A DNA stretch of 40,263 nucleotides. It comes from a virus. This document shows positions 31,789 through 40,263 of the stretch, piece after piece. A program made the translations under genes and the position numbers. The DNA lies in the IMG/VR virus record IMGVR_UViG_3300037133_000093, positions 1-40,263 of that record. One strand, 5' to 3'. The notes below the pieces were generated by a model. That model was not told the origin of the DNA and ran no database searches. It saw only the letters and a program-made list of their open reading frames with translations. Numbering within the stretch: the stretch's first letter is position 1; each line of letters starts with the position of its first letter.

Positions 31789-33614
31789 TGTCTAATAGGA
31801 ACTTCGTCCGCTCGGTGTTGGCAGAGGGCGGCGAAATCAAGCAACTAATGATTGCTTCCACAGACTCCGGTGGTCTCGGACTGTGTAATCCATCTGTGTT
31901 TGTTGACCGCGACGAACTCTGGATGATTCTGCGAAACGTCAACTATACACTCTACCATGCGGAGAACGGGCAAACGTTCAACAATCGCTTCGGTCCTCTC
32001 GCCTATCTCAATCCCGAAAACGACCTGCATTTACGGACAACGAATTTCCTTTGCAAACTCGCTCCAAGCCTCGAAATCGAACGCTATTGGAAGATTGACA
32101 CAAGCATGCTCGATAAAGAGCCGCTATGGGAGTTTGTCGGGCTTGAGGACGCACGCCTCGTTCGGTGGGATGGACATCTCTATGCCATTGGGTGTCGGCG
32201 AGACACCACAACCAACGGGCAAAGCAGAATGGAATTTTCAGAACTGGAAGTGACAGATAAATCTGTAAAAGAAATTGGTCGCTACCGCATTGAGCACCCC
32301 ACAAATCCTGAATGGTATTGCGAAAAGAACTGGATGCCTGTGCTCGATATGCCGTACCACTTCATCCAGTGGACAAATCCTGCCGTGCTGGTCAAGGCTG
32401 ACCTAACGACGCTGAAATCGTGTCGCGTGCGGGAAGTGGATGAAGCCGATAAAATTGAAGGGATGCCATTTCTTCGTGGTAATTCCCAAGTCATTCATTG
32501 GAAGGATTACTACGTCTGCGTAGTTCACGACTGCGACCTTTTCAAGAACAACATCGGGCAGAAAGACGCCACGTATATGCACCGATTTGTGGTCTATGAC
32601 CAGAACTGGAAAATCGTAAGAATCGGTGAACCATTTTCGTTCTTGGATGGGGAGATAGAATTTTGCTGCGGACTGACGGAGTGGCAAAACGACCTGCTGA
32701 TAACTTTCGGGTTCCAAGATAACTGCGCTTTCATTCTTCGGGTGCCGGAACGGGCGATTCCCAAGGTGCTGGGTCTGAATGAAACCTCACAGCAGCCAAG
32801 AGTTAAAAATAAGTGGCACACAACTTCCTACCCGACACTTGAAATAACAACCGCCATTCCAAAGAATGGATGCCCACCGCATTGCGCGTTCTGCCCACAA
32901 GATAAACTAGTCGCGGTATACAACGGGGAACGCATTCTGTCTTTGCCGGATTATGTAAAGCTTATCGACAAGGTGCCGCCAGAAATACAGATTACCTTCG
33001 CTGGTTGCGCAGAGCCTTTTCTAAACCCCAATTGCGCGGCGATGATATGCCATGCCCACGCTACGGGGCACAAGGTTTCCCTGTTCACAACTGGGATGGG
33101 GATGAGCCTCGCCGACTTCGAGCAGATTAAGGGGATACCGTTCACAGGAGTGCAGGGCGGGTTCGTCCTTCACCTTCCCGACGTAGAGGGTTACTTTTCC
33201 CATCATTCAGACAAATACACGCAACTGTTAACGGCGATTAAGCGTGAATCACGTCATATCGAGAATTTCCGCTCCATGACGATGGGGACACTATCACCGG
33301 CTTTGCGAGGGCTGTTCCCTGAAACAATCAGACCTGCTATGTACAATCGGGCGGGTAATGTGAAGAAAACTGAGTTCATTCAGATTAGTCTCAACACAAC
33401 GGAAATGAGAAATAGCGATACAACTTGTGGTTGTCCAGAGCGGCTGTATCATAGTGTTCTGTTGCCAAACGGCGATGTCTCACTCTGCTGCATGGATTAC
33501 GGTTTGGAGCACATACTAGGCAATTTGTACAAGCATTCCTTTGAAGAAATCGTTCCCAAGGATGGCACGCCATTCGTATTGTGCAAGACCTGTGAAAACG
33601 GAGTTCCAGCATGA
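31788..33614 (+). CDS. beta-propeller (GH130-like) / radical SAM-SPASM fusion protein
   Basis: 608 residues. The first 340 resemble a five-bladed glycosidase-type propeller in the style of family GH130: NPSVFVDRDELWMIL, GLEDARLVRWDGHLYAIG, NSQVIHWKDYYVCVVHD, FSFLDGEIEFCCGLTEW. The second part is a radical SAM enzyme: Cys362, Cys366 and Cys369 in CPPHCAFC bind a 4Fe-4S cluster, and the region EIQITFAGCAEPFLNP continues the fold. A SPASM-like C-terminus holds more cysteines (CGCPERLYH, SLCCMDYG, CKTCENG). I cannot name a substrate; a radical modification of a glycan, protein or fibre is possible. It overlaps the next gene by four bases. Confidence 0.7.
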   Translation: MSNRNFVRSVLAEGGEIKQLMIASTDSGGLGLCNPSVFVDRDELWMILRNVNYTLYHAENGQTFNNRFGPLAYLNPENDLHLRTTNFLCKLAPSLEIERYWKIDTSMLDKEPLWEFVGLEDARLVRWDGHLYAIGCRRDTTTNGQSRMEFSELEVTDKSVKEIGRYRIEHPTNPEWYCEKNWMPVLDMPYHFIQWTNPAVLVKADLTTLKSCRVREVDEADKIEGMPFLRGNSQVIHWKDYYVCVVHDCDLFKNNIGQKDATYMHRFVVYDQNWKIVRIGEPFSFLDGEIEFCCGLTEWQNDLLITFGFQDNCAFILRVPERAIPKVLGLNETSQQPRVKNKWHTTSYPTLEITTAIPKNGCPPHCAFCPQDKLVAVYNGERILSLPDYVKLIDKVPPEIQITFAGCAEPFLNPNCAAMICHAHATGHKVSLFTTGMGMSLADFEQIKGIPFTGVQGGFVLHLPDVEGYFSHHSDKYTQLLTAIKRESRHIENFRSMTMGTLSPALRGLFPETIRPAMYNRAGNVKKTEFIQISLNTTEMRNSDTTCGCPERLYHSVLLPNGDVSLCCMDYGLEHILGNLYKHSFEEIVPKDGTPFVLCKTCENGVPA

Positions 33615-34819
33615 GCGAACTGCTGAATTACGTCAGTGACCCCGAGAACGCGGAGTATAACTTTTCGCTGGGGAACTGGTATGAAAACCAAGGTCACACC
33701 GCCGCAGCAGCCGGGTTCTACATCAGGACAACTGAATACTCAACGAACGCCTTGCTCATCTACGAGGCGCTTTTGCGACTTGCCAACTGTTTTACACGGC
33801 AGGGCTGTCGGGTCTACACGACCAAAGGCATTTTGCTCAGGGCCATCTCTCTGATGCCCGACCGGCCAGAAGCCTATTTTCTTCTGAGCCGCTTGTACGA
33901 GGTCAACAAGGATTGGCAGGAATCCTACACCTTCTCGATTATGGGTCAGAAGCTGCATGAAGACCACCCAAAGTTACGCACGAACGTGGACTATCCGGGG
34001 CGATACGCCTTGGTGTTTGAACAAGCTGTATCTGCATGGTGGATTGGTCTGTTCGATGAATCCCTTCATCTCCTTAGACAATTGAAGAAGAATCCCACGA
34101 TGTTGCCAGTACACATTATGGCCGTACAGAATAATCTACAGAGGCTCGACGGCACGTTGTGGACTGACCCACTAATCTACTATGGCTCGATGTACGAGCA
34201 ACTGCGGGTCAAATTCCCCGGTTCACGATTCATCGAACGCAACTATTCGCAGATGTACCAAGATATGTTCGTGTTGACGATGCTCAACGGGAAGCGCGAT
34301 GGTACGTTTTTTGAACTCGGATGCGGAGACCCCACCTTCACGAACAATACGAAACTGCTTGAGGAGTGGGGATGGAGCGGTGTGTCCATCGACATAAAAC
34401 CGTCAATAACAGCGAAGTACGCCAAGGAACGAAAAAGCACCGTCATCACTGGTGATGCCGTAAAATTGGACTACGATGCGCTAATCACAAAAGACTACGA
34501 CTATCTGCAAATCGACACCGACCCGAACTCCTTCAACGTATTGTTGCAGCTACCGTTTGAAACTCGAAAATTCGCTGTGATTACATTTGAACACGACGAC
34601 TACCTCTCTCCTGACCCCACTGTCAAGGAGCGTAGTAGACGGTATCTTGAATCACATGGCTACCTTCTAGTCGTTGGTGATATTGCACCGAGGAAATACG
34701 ATAGCATGGAAGACTGGTGGATTCACCCCGATCTGGTCGATCCAAAGATCGTGGATCGAATGCGCGACAACGGTACCGGCGTTAAAAGAGCGGACGAGTA
34801 CATGCTCATGCACGCGTAA
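33611..34819 (+). CDS. TPR-like / FkbM-type methyltransferase fusion (402 aa)
   Basis: The ATG overlaps the previous stop. Residues about 1-190 are helical repeats of TPR style (NAEYNFSLGNWYENQGH; RPEAYFLLSRLYEVNKDW; LLRQLKKNPTMLPVHIM), as in proteins associated with glycosyltransferases. From about residue 215 there is an FkbM-type SAM-dependent methyltransferase: QMYQDMFVLTML, GTFFELGCGDPTFTNNT, LLEEWGWSGVSIDIKP and YDYLQIDTDPNSF. Such enzymes methylate sugars or small molecules. Together with the fusion protein upstream it forms a probable sugar- or protein-modification pair that appears to have lower GC than the virion genes around it. Confidence 0.8.
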   Translation: MSELLNYVSDPENAEYNFSLGNWYENQGHTAAAAGFYIRTTEYSTNALLIYEALLRLANCFTRQGCRVYTTKGILLRAISLMPDRPEAYFLLSRLYEVNKDWQESYTFSIMGQKLHEDHPKLRTNVDYPGRYALVFEQAVSAWWIGLFDESLHLLRQLKKNPTMLPVHIMAVQNNLQRLDGTLWTDPLIYYGSMYEQLRVKFPGSRFIERNYSQMYQDMFVLTMLNGKRDGTFFELGCGDPTFTNNTKLLEEWGWSGVSIDIKPSITAKYAKERKSTVITGDAVKLDYDALITKDYDYLQIDTDPNSFNVLLQLPFETRKFAVITFEHDDYLSPDPTVKERSRRYLESHGYLLVVGDIAPRKYDSMEDWWIHPDLVDPKIVDRMRDNGTGVKRADEYMLMHA

Positions 34820-34851
34820 GGATTTTTAGGGCGTTTATCTTGTAATCGGTG

Positions 34852-34857
34852 TAGAAT
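34852..34857 (+). promoter_or_regulatory. possible -10 element before internal virion genes
   Basis: TAGAAT stands in the 97-base gap before 34917, with no -35 hexamer at the usual distance. A GC-rich region that may fold lies just downstream (34868-34896, GAGC and GCTC ends with GGC/GCC inside). Weak support. Confidence 0.25.
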
Positions 34858-34916
34858 GGCGATGTGTTGAGCGGCGGTCCGGGAGCCGGTGCTCGCCTCG
34901 CGTTTGGAGGTGTGCC

Positions 34917-35426
34917 ATGGGCTTCTGGGAATCGGTTTTCGGCGGTCAAAATCTAGGTCTCAACGCGGCCATCGGCCAAACCAGCCAAGCCGCTGGCGAA
35001 GCTACCCAGCGAGGCGAGAAGAACACAGCCGCTGCATCCGATTGGTGGAACTCCATCGTGAGCGGCGATGCCACGAAGACGGCGCAGGCAATCGCTCCCG
35101 AAAGAAGCGCCGCCGAAAAATCCACACAACAAGACATCAAGAGTGCTACCGAACTGGGCACACGCTCGGGAGGTACAGCCGCGTCCAACGCCGCGACGAA
35201 GGACAAGCTCCACGAGTATATGACGAACCTCATCGGCAGTCTCACAGGAAGCTCTGTGAGTGGTCTTGCGACAACTGGCGGTGATCTCTTGAAGACTGGC
35301 ATGACCGGCATCGGGCAGGAGGCCGAACTGTCCCAGCAACGGTATGAGAACTGGAACAACAGTATCCTTGGCCGCGCTACCACGACTGGTGCAGCGGCTG
35401 GGGAAGCATTTGCACTTGGCGGGTAG
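34917..35426 (+). CDS. hypothetical virion-like protein (169 aa)
   Basis: GGAGG at 34905-34909 supports ATG 34917. The protein is rich in Ala, Gly, Ser and Thr with predicted helices (NAAIGQTSQAAGEATQ, DKLHEYMTNLIGSL) and starts MGFWESVFGG. Small proteins of this style stand at the head of internal virion or ejection operons in short-tailed phages, but the sequence does not prove it. It is the first gene of a likely operon ending at 39870. Confidence 0.55.
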   Translation: MGFWESVFGGQNLGLNAAIGQTSQAAGEATQRGEKNTAAASDWWNSIVSGDATKTAQAIAPERSAAEKSTQQDIKSATELGTRSGGTAASNAATKDKLHEYMTNLIGSLTGSSVSGLATTGGDLLKTGMTGIGQEAELSQQRYENWNNSILGRATTTGAAAGEAFALGG

Positions 35427-35454
35427 CGTCACAAATCACAAGGAGACGACAAAA

Positions 35455-35721
35455 ATGGCGAACGACGAAGCGTGGCAAGCTGGAATGGATATTGCCTCAA
35501 AGCACAAGGACAAAAAGAACAATAAAGGCAAATTTCTCGTCCAAGCGAGCGCCGACAAAATGGCGAGCCCGAAGTCCTTCAAGAAGGGCGGAAAAGTGAA
35601 GAAATCGGGGTACGCTCGCGTCCACAAGGACGAGGTGGTTCTCACCGCTGGGCAGGCCAAAGGTCGCCGTAAGGGCGGCAAGAAGAAGGCCGCGCGGAAG
35701 AGAGTCGCGAGGAAGGCATAG
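35455..35721 (+). CDS. basic small protein with phage GGKVKKxG motif (88 aa)
   Basis: ATG 35455 (AAGGAGACGACAAAA before it) is preferred to the frame's earlier start inside the previous gene. The middle holds FKKGGKVKKSGYARVHKDE followed by VVLTAGQAK, a short unit seen in many phage structural operons; the end is Lys/Arg-rich (RRKGGKKKAARKRVARKA). Its start, MANDEAWQAGMDIA, resembles that of the next gene (MANESAWQEGWQLGA), so part of one may have been copied from the other. It may bind DNA or assemble into the virion core. Confidence 0.65.
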   Translation: MANDEAWQAGMDIASKHKDKKNNKGKFLVQASADKMASPKSFKKGGKVKKSGYARVHKDEVVLTAGQAKGRRKGGKKKAARKRVARKA

Positions 35722-35725
35722 CCAG

Positions 35726-37321
35726 ATGGCGAACGAGAGTGCATGGCAAGAAGGTTGGCAGCTTGGCGCACAGCGCGGACAAGAACGGCGCGCTCACAAG
35801 CAAGCTTTGTCCGACGCTGAGTTTCAGGAAAAGCACAACGAAATTCAGGGGATGGTGGACAACCTCCAGACCAGACTCTCGACGCTCGATCCCAGCAGCA
35901 CGGAGTATCTCCAAACACGCGACCAACTAGCGCAAGCTCTGCAGACACGCGACGAGCATTGGGGAAGCCAGACCCATCCGAACGCGCTGATGAGATTCGG
36001 AAAGATGTTGGGCAAGGACCTCCGTTTCCCTAAGAAGCCAGCATCGGCTCCCGCTCCGCCTCCGATCTACGGACAGTCGACGATTGACGCGAACGGAGAG
36101 AAAATTCCAGCAGGCCCAGCCTACGAAATCCGCGAGCAGGGTTCACAAACGCCGGAGCAAGTTAAGGCACAGGCCGAGGCTACTCAGCTTGCCTCCGCAG
36201 GACCGCCGTCTCCAACCGAGCAAGGAGAGGCAACAGCGCAAACGGAGATCACAAGAACAAACGCTGTTAACCAAGCGACGATTGAGTGGCTCAAGAAGAA
36301 TAATGCCCCACAAGAGGTAATCGATCAGGCGGTGGCGAGCCTCGCCAAGGTTCCTCTCACGAAGGGCGTGAAGGCGATAGGACAGCCTTACAAAGACTCG
36401 AATGATGGAAAATTCTACCAGCGTTTCTTGAATCCGGACGGCACCGATTTCCGCGAAGAGGTTCCCGGATACACGCAGCCAGCAGGAAAGGCGAGTCATT
36501 CGAAGTTCGCTGAAACGGAGGCCGCATACAGACACGACTACAACATCCCTGAAGGGGAGCCTCTGACTGTGGCCGATATTCTGTTCATCAACCAGCAAAC
36601 GGCGCTATCGAGTGCGGCCCCCTCCGAGAGCATCACCACCACTCTGAAGCAGGACTTAAACGGCTGGTATGTGCCGGTTACGGAAACGAATCGCCGTGTC
36701 CCCGGATTTGGGGTAATCCTGAAGCCACCCCGTGGGCCGTTACCGGGCGAAGATGAAAATGCTCAACCCGGAGAGGGACAACCGACGCATTTGGGCGGGG
36801 TAAAGAAAAAGGCACAGGCTGCTGGCTCACCGACCGCGTCATCTGGTGCAACTCATGTCGGCAAGGCGGTTCTCCGTGGCCGCACACCGGAGTACACGGC
36901 AGCGTACAAGGACTACGAGACTGCCAAGGGATTGTCTAAAATTGCTGATCTGGTGGCACAGCATCCGGACGATGCGATCAACCAGAAGCGCCTTGCTGTT
37001 GCTCTTGAGAAAGTCAGCGCCGGAAGGTTCACGACACAGGCTCTCGACTACATCATCACATCCGGATGGGGGAACACGATTCAGCAGTGGGTCAATAATC
37101 CGACACACGGTGCTTTGCCAGCCGATATTCTCCGCCAATTGATTGACGGCGCGCATGAAAACGAAACGGCGAAGAAGCAAGTTCTCGACGACATAAACAC
37201 ATCGGAAAGCGAGCCCGAAGGTTCCACACCGCCGTCGTCCACGAATCCCGACCTAGATGCGATCATGAGAACCCTACAGAACGGACCATCGCAAACCGCA
37301 CCTGCGCATCCGCCACAGTAA
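35726..37321 (+). CDS. putative internal virion protein (531 aa)
   Basis: Begins four bases after the previous stop. The N-terminus MANESAWQEGWQLGAQRG continues into a helical coiled region (residues about 20-80). Pro/Ala-rich segments (about 105-170) and a mixed middle (TNAVNQATIEWLKKNN; SGWGNTIQQWVNN) suggest a long flexible virion protein. No signal, membrane or enzyme motif is seen. With the next, larger gene it resembles the internal or ejection proteins that short-tailed phages inject with their DNA. This is inferred from size, order and composition. Confidence 0.55.
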   Translation: MANESAWQEGWQLGAQRGQERRAHKQALSDAEFQEKHNEIQGMVDNLQTRLSTLDPSSTEYLQTRDQLAQALQTRDEHWGSQTHPNALMRFGKMLGKDLRFPKKPASAPAPPPIYGQSTIDANGEKIPAGPAYEIREQGSQTPEQVKAQAEATQLASAGPPSPTEQGEATAQTEITRTNAVNQATIEWLKKNNAPQEVIDQAVASLAKVPLTKGVKAIGQPYKDSNDGKFYQRFLNPDGTDFREEVPGYTQPAGKASHSKFAETEAAYRHDYNIPEGEPLTVADILFINQQTALSSAAPSESITTTLKQDLNGWYVPVTETNRRVPGFGVILKPPRGPLPGEDENAQPGEGQPTHLGGVKKKAQAAGSPTASSGATHVGKAVLRGRTPEYTAAYKDYETAKGLSKIADLVAQHPDDAINQKRLAVALEKVSAGRFTTQALDYIITSGWGNTIQQWVNNPTHGALPADILRQLIDGAHENETAKKQVLDDINTSESEPEGSTPPSSTNPDLDAIMRTLQNGPSQTAPAHPPQ

Positions 37322-37323
37322 AA

Positions 37324-39870
37324 ATGGCAAACGATCTCACTTACGATCAGGCAATCGAGAAGCTCAGGAAACTCTCAGAGCCCGAGCAGAGGCTTGTCCT
37401 TGGAAAGATGTCTCCAGATGCGCTGAAGCAAATTCGGCAAAGGCTCGAAGCTCCACAAGCGGACTTCACCGCGAATCCGAAGGGCGAGGGGCTGTACCGG
37501 ATGCTCCCCTCATCGGATCAGGGATTCACAAATATATCGGATGAGGTTCAGATTCCTTTCAGCAACGTGCAAAAGGCCATCGATGCCGGTTTCCATCTTC
37601 ATCCAGACGAAGCACCGCGCTACCAAAGGGACTTCGAGCATCAAGGCGAGGGACCGACCATTCTCGAAAGGGCGAACGACAAGATTCAAAATCTCTTGCA
37701 GCCATCCACTGGGCGCATTGGTCAGATGCCGATTGCTCCGTCTGGATTCGATGTTAACGCTATGAAAGCGGCTGGCAGAAGTCTTTACAGCGCACCGGAG
37801 TTTTTGAAGGATTTGTCAGTGGCTCTTTATGGGGCGGTGCGTCCGAGTGCTGGCGCGCAGGATGTGAACAATCTCCTCAACATGATCGATCCGACGCAAG
37901 TTCCGGACCAATTGCGTACACAGTTCCGTGAGGACGCGAAGAAGGACCCAAAGTTGGCTGTCGACAATTTGCTGGGGAGCATCGCGGGTATGGGCATACT
38001 CGCCGCCGTCACTCACGGAGCGGCAAAAACCGTGGGGGAGGTTTACGCGAAGACGAGTATAGTTCCAGCCGAGCATTTGCGTACTGGGATCAGGGATACA
38101 TTGGGCGTATCCGAAAACACCGAGCGGACGGTTGAGAAGTTCGGCAAGGAATCCGAGGATGTGCGGAAGAAAAACGTCAATGAGACTGAGCAGAACCGAA
38201 AGGACAAGATCAAGGCCATCAAGGACCGGCAGGAAGAGGAGGCCAAGCACCAGCAGGCAACCGACGAAGTACGGAAGCGCAACGATGCGGTCATGCGCGA
38301 CCGCCAGAAGCGCGTCGACACGCAACAAAAGTTGGACACCGCATCGAAGGAACTCGACGACAAGATCGCTAAGGCCGAGAAGGACGCGAACGCCGCTAAC
38401 AATGCCGCGTGGAAGGTATGGCGCGCCAAGGTCGCCAATGTCCAAGTGGATATGCAGACCGTGGTCGACGCGATCAAGGCACAAACGGACAAGATGAGTC
38501 CGGAGCAAGTTTCAACGTTCAAGGAAATCCTTCGCGAGACAGCGCCAGCGGAAGAGGATTTGTCCGAGCTTGACCAGACGAGAAACTCTATCGCGAAGAA
38601 CGCAGGCTACGACAAACCATACGCAGAACTTCCGCCCGACAGAAAAGCGGTCATTGACGATCAAATAAAGCGTATCGGTTTGGGCGATCTAGCCGATGAA
38701 GCCACTGGTGGTGAAGGTGGTGGCGCGACGGGCGGCGGACGCGGTCTTAAACAGATTTCCGCCAGCCGTCTCCATGGGTGGAAGACTCAGTTGGAAGATG
38801 CAGTGCGCGCCGACCGCACTGGCAATGTGAAGTACGCCATCGGACAGGTGCTTCAGGTCGTCCGAAAGCTTGAAGAGGATGTTTCAAAAGAGGCCGGAGC
38901 CGACGATGAGTTGAAGAAAGCGCGCGCCCTCCATGGCCCCTACGTCGACACATTCCGGAACACGCAGACGACACCGGGAACCGCCGCGAACTACGTCAGG
39001 TCGAAGGTCACACCGGGCTTCACGAGGGACGCGAAGCTGGAAGACTACCTTGGAAGGGTCGGGCAATATGATCATTCGATTCCGAAGCTCGCGCAACACG
39101 TCGAAAACTTGCAAGCAGGACTGAAGGCACTTCCCAAGGATCAGCCTCTTCGCGAGCAGATCACACTTCCGCCGCCGCCGCTTGAACCAGCATCGAAGTT
39201 TGAGCCAAAACCACTCACTCCGCATCCAGAGGTTCCCAACATTCAGGCGGAGAACGTACAGTACATCGACCGTGGATTGCGCAAGTACGGCAAGGTCGGA
39301 AGCTGGGTATTGAGAATTGTCGTTGGCGGACTAACCACGAGGCTGGCACACGGTAATTTGAGCGAGTTCGGTGGAGAATTGCTCGTTGGACAAGTCGGTG
39401 TGACGCTACTGACAAAAGCCTTGCGCTCGCCGAGCGTCCTCGAATGGCTGGCAAGGCCGAGCGCCGAAGACATGCAGATGATCGAGAGCCTTCCGCCACA
39501 GGATGCGGACAAGCTTCGTCTATCGCTCAATCTTCTCGCCAACGAGGACAAGCTCAGAGACCCGCGCCTAAATAGCTTGCAGATCGCTCCAGCAATGGCG
39601 GCGTGGCTTGCCGGGGGAAAGGCGACACAGCAAACACCTCCAGCGCTACTCGATGTCAAGAAGCAGGGCGAACAGTTGCAAGCTCCACCCGCCCCGCCTC
39701 CGGCCCCACCGGCTGCGCCACCGCCTCCACCCGGACCGCAGGCGTCGGTAGCGGCAGCTAATTTGCAAAAGATCATCGAATCGGCTCAGGCGCTCCAAGG
39801 CGGAGGCGGACCGAAGCCCGTTTGGAGCCACGTCTACAGCGAAGAGCTTGGGAGAATAATACCCGTTTGA
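37324..39870 (+). CDS. large coiled-coil internal virion protein (848 aa)
   Basis: Starts three bases after the previous gene. Residues about 270-385 are a long charged coiled coil (ENTERTVEKFGKESEDV, then RQKRVDTQQKLDT). Other parts are helical, with a hydrophobic stretch near 215-232 (NLLGSIAGMGILAAVTHG) that could enter a membrane and a second near 660-675 (VGSWVLRIVVGGLTT). The C-terminus is Pro-rich (PPAPPPAPPAAPPPPPG). An internal virion protein that builds the DNA-ejection channel is the best guess; a short tape-measure-like role is the alternative. It overlaps the antisense endonuclease VII gene by 37 bases. Confidence 0.55.
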   Translation: MANDLTYDQAIEKLRKLSEPEQRLVLGKMSPDALKQIRQRLEAPQADFTANPKGEGLYRMLPSSDQGFTNISDEVQIPFSNVQKAIDAGFHLHPDEAPRYQRDFEHQGEGPTILERANDKIQNLLQPSTGRIGQMPIAPSGFDVNAMKAAGRSLYSAPEFLKDLSVALYGAVRPSAGAQDVNNLLNMIDPTQVPDQLRTQFREDAKKDPKLAVDNLLGSIAGMGILAAVTHGAAKTVGEVYAKTSIVPAEHLRTGIRDTLGVSENTERTVEKFGKESEDVRKKNVNETEQNRKDKIKAIKDRQEEEAKHQQATDEVRKRNDAVMRDRQKRVDTQQKLDTASKELDDKIAKAEKDANAANNAAWKVWRAKVANVQVDMQTVVDAIKAQTDKMSPEQVSTFKEILRETAPAEEDLSELDQTRNSIAKNAGYDKPYAELPPDRKAVIDDQIKRIGLGDLADEATGGEGGGATGGGRGLKQISASRLHGWKTQLEDAVRADRTGNVKYAIGQVLQVVRKLEEDVSKEAGADDELKKARALHGPYVDTFRNTQTTPGTAANYVRSKVTPGFTRDAKLEDYLGRVGQYDHSIPKLAQHVENLQAGLKALPKDQPLREQITLPPPPLEPASKFEPKPLTPHPEVPNIQAENVQYIDRGLRKYGKVGSWVLRIVVGGLTTRLAHGNLSEFGGELLVGQVGVTLLTKALRSPSVLEWLARPSAEDMQMIESLPPQDADKLRLSLNLLANEDKLRDPRLNSLQIAPAMAAWLAGGKATQQTPPALLDVKKQGEQLQAPPAPPPAPPAAPPPPPGPQASVAAANLQKIIESAQALQGGGGPKPVWSHVYSEELGRIIPV

Positions 39871-40223
39871 TCTTCAAACAGCGGCAAGTCTGCTAGATCA
39901 TCTTCTCTGCAACGCTTGTGCCTGTTTAGATATGCAAGCGCGCGTCTCGCGAGCTTCGGGTATTTCTCAAATCTCTCAATCCACGTATTGCAAAGTACAC
40001 AAAGCAAACCACGGCGGCATTTGTCGCATGACCGACCGGGTTTACAGCAATTATGATCGTGGTCGATAGAAAATCTTCCGGTTGGATACCTACTGTCAGG
40101 CGACCCGCAAATAGCGCACACTCCACCTTGAGCGGCGAGGGTCTTTTCGTACCACTCTAAATCTACTCCACGACTTTTCAGTCTGTTTTTTCTGTCCCAT
40201 GTTGCAACATCTTGATTATTCAT
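39834..40223 (-). CDS. recombination endonuclease VII-type nuclease
   Basis: Minus-strand gene of 129 residues with ATG at 40223 and an AAGGAG ribosome site. It has the endonuclease VII signature: Cys36 and Cys39 (CAICG), the catalytic segment FSIDHDHNCC (Asp54, His55, Asp56, His57), then RRGLLCVLCNTWIERFEKYP with Cys75, Cys78 and Asn79. The family (phage T4 gp49) resolves branched DNA and may also act as a homing nuclease. It is convergent with, and overlaps, the end of the 848-aa gene. This is a likely late DNA-processing or mobile gene. Confidence 0.88.
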   Translation of the reverse strand: MNNQDVATWDRKNRLKSRGVDLEWYEKTLAAQGGVCAICGSPDSRYPTGRFSIDHDHNCCKPGRSCDKCRRGLLCVLCNTWIERFEKYPKLARRALAYLNRHKRCREDDLADLPLFEDQTGIILPSSSL

Positions 40224-40263
40224 TCTTTTACTCCTTGCTTTAGAGGCTATCGCCCCCTTATTT

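Noticed and set aside
2-40263. Tape-measure gene, tail sheath, frameshifted chaperones, integrase, tRNA, CRISPR array
   Set aside because: None was visible; the 848-aa coiled-coil protein could be argued to be a tape measure, but its place after the fibres and its companions fit an internal virion protein better.

Overview
This window is the structural and lysis half of a tailed double-stranded DNA phage (or prophage) genome. It begins inside the large terminase gene and runs through portal, scaffold, major capsid, connector, fibre, lysis, tail-nozzle-like and probable internal virion genes. No tape-measure protein, tail sheath, major tail tube or frameshifted tail chaperone is visible. Two large low-complexity or coiled-coil proteins sit at the end of the morphogenesis block, which fits a short-tailed (podovirus-like) virion. 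The host is most likely a diderm bacterium, because the phage encodes signal peptides, lipobox lipoproteins and a beta-barrel-like exported protein. A soil or acidic-habitat bacterium such as an acidobacterium is a guess, suggested by the sedolisin (S53) protease and the overall style. No host gene is present to prove it.

Layout: 1-8.6 kb is the packaging and head module (TerL 3' part, portal, scaffold-like protein, major capsid protein, decoration-like protein). 8.6-12.4 kb holds micro-genes for Lys/Arg-rich peptides, a connector-like protein flanked by two antisense HNH/AP2 homing nucleases, and two small virion-like proteins. 12.5-20.8 kb is a run of genes most of which encode exported or membrane proteins: a 1332-aa fibre-like protein with a signal peptide, two FN3-like exported proteins, a membrane protein, a two-helix membrane anchor fused to a sedolisin protease, a Tat-like lipoprotein, a beta-barrel-like protein and a SleB-type endolysin. 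20.8-22.5 kb is a second cluster of basic micro-proteins with an HNH gene. 22.5-31.7 kb holds a second connector or tail-tube-like protein, a 1771-aa multidomain tail protein and a fibre set ending in a collagen-like protein with an S74 autochaperone. 31.8-34.8 kb is a two-gene cargo module: a beta-propeller/radical-SAM fusion and a TPR/FkbM-type methyltransferase. 34.9-39.9 kb encodes probable internal virion proteins. An antisense endonuclease VII closes the window.

Three themes stand out. First, nine very small Lys/Arg-rich proteins are scattered in clusters. Three clusters follow intergenic modules that carry an intrinsic terminator, and two of these have a good sigma70-type promoter that would make a short two-hairpin RNA. 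Second, five endonuclease genes of four families lie between structural genes. Third, small beta-domains recur in unrelated virion proteins, and a duplicated gene 3' end marks the boundary between the fibre genes and the cargo module, pointing to active domain shuffling. Genes are tightly packed, often with ATGA overlaps. No stretch above 300 bases lacks a gene. No tRNA, CRISPR array, insertion sequence or integrase was seen.
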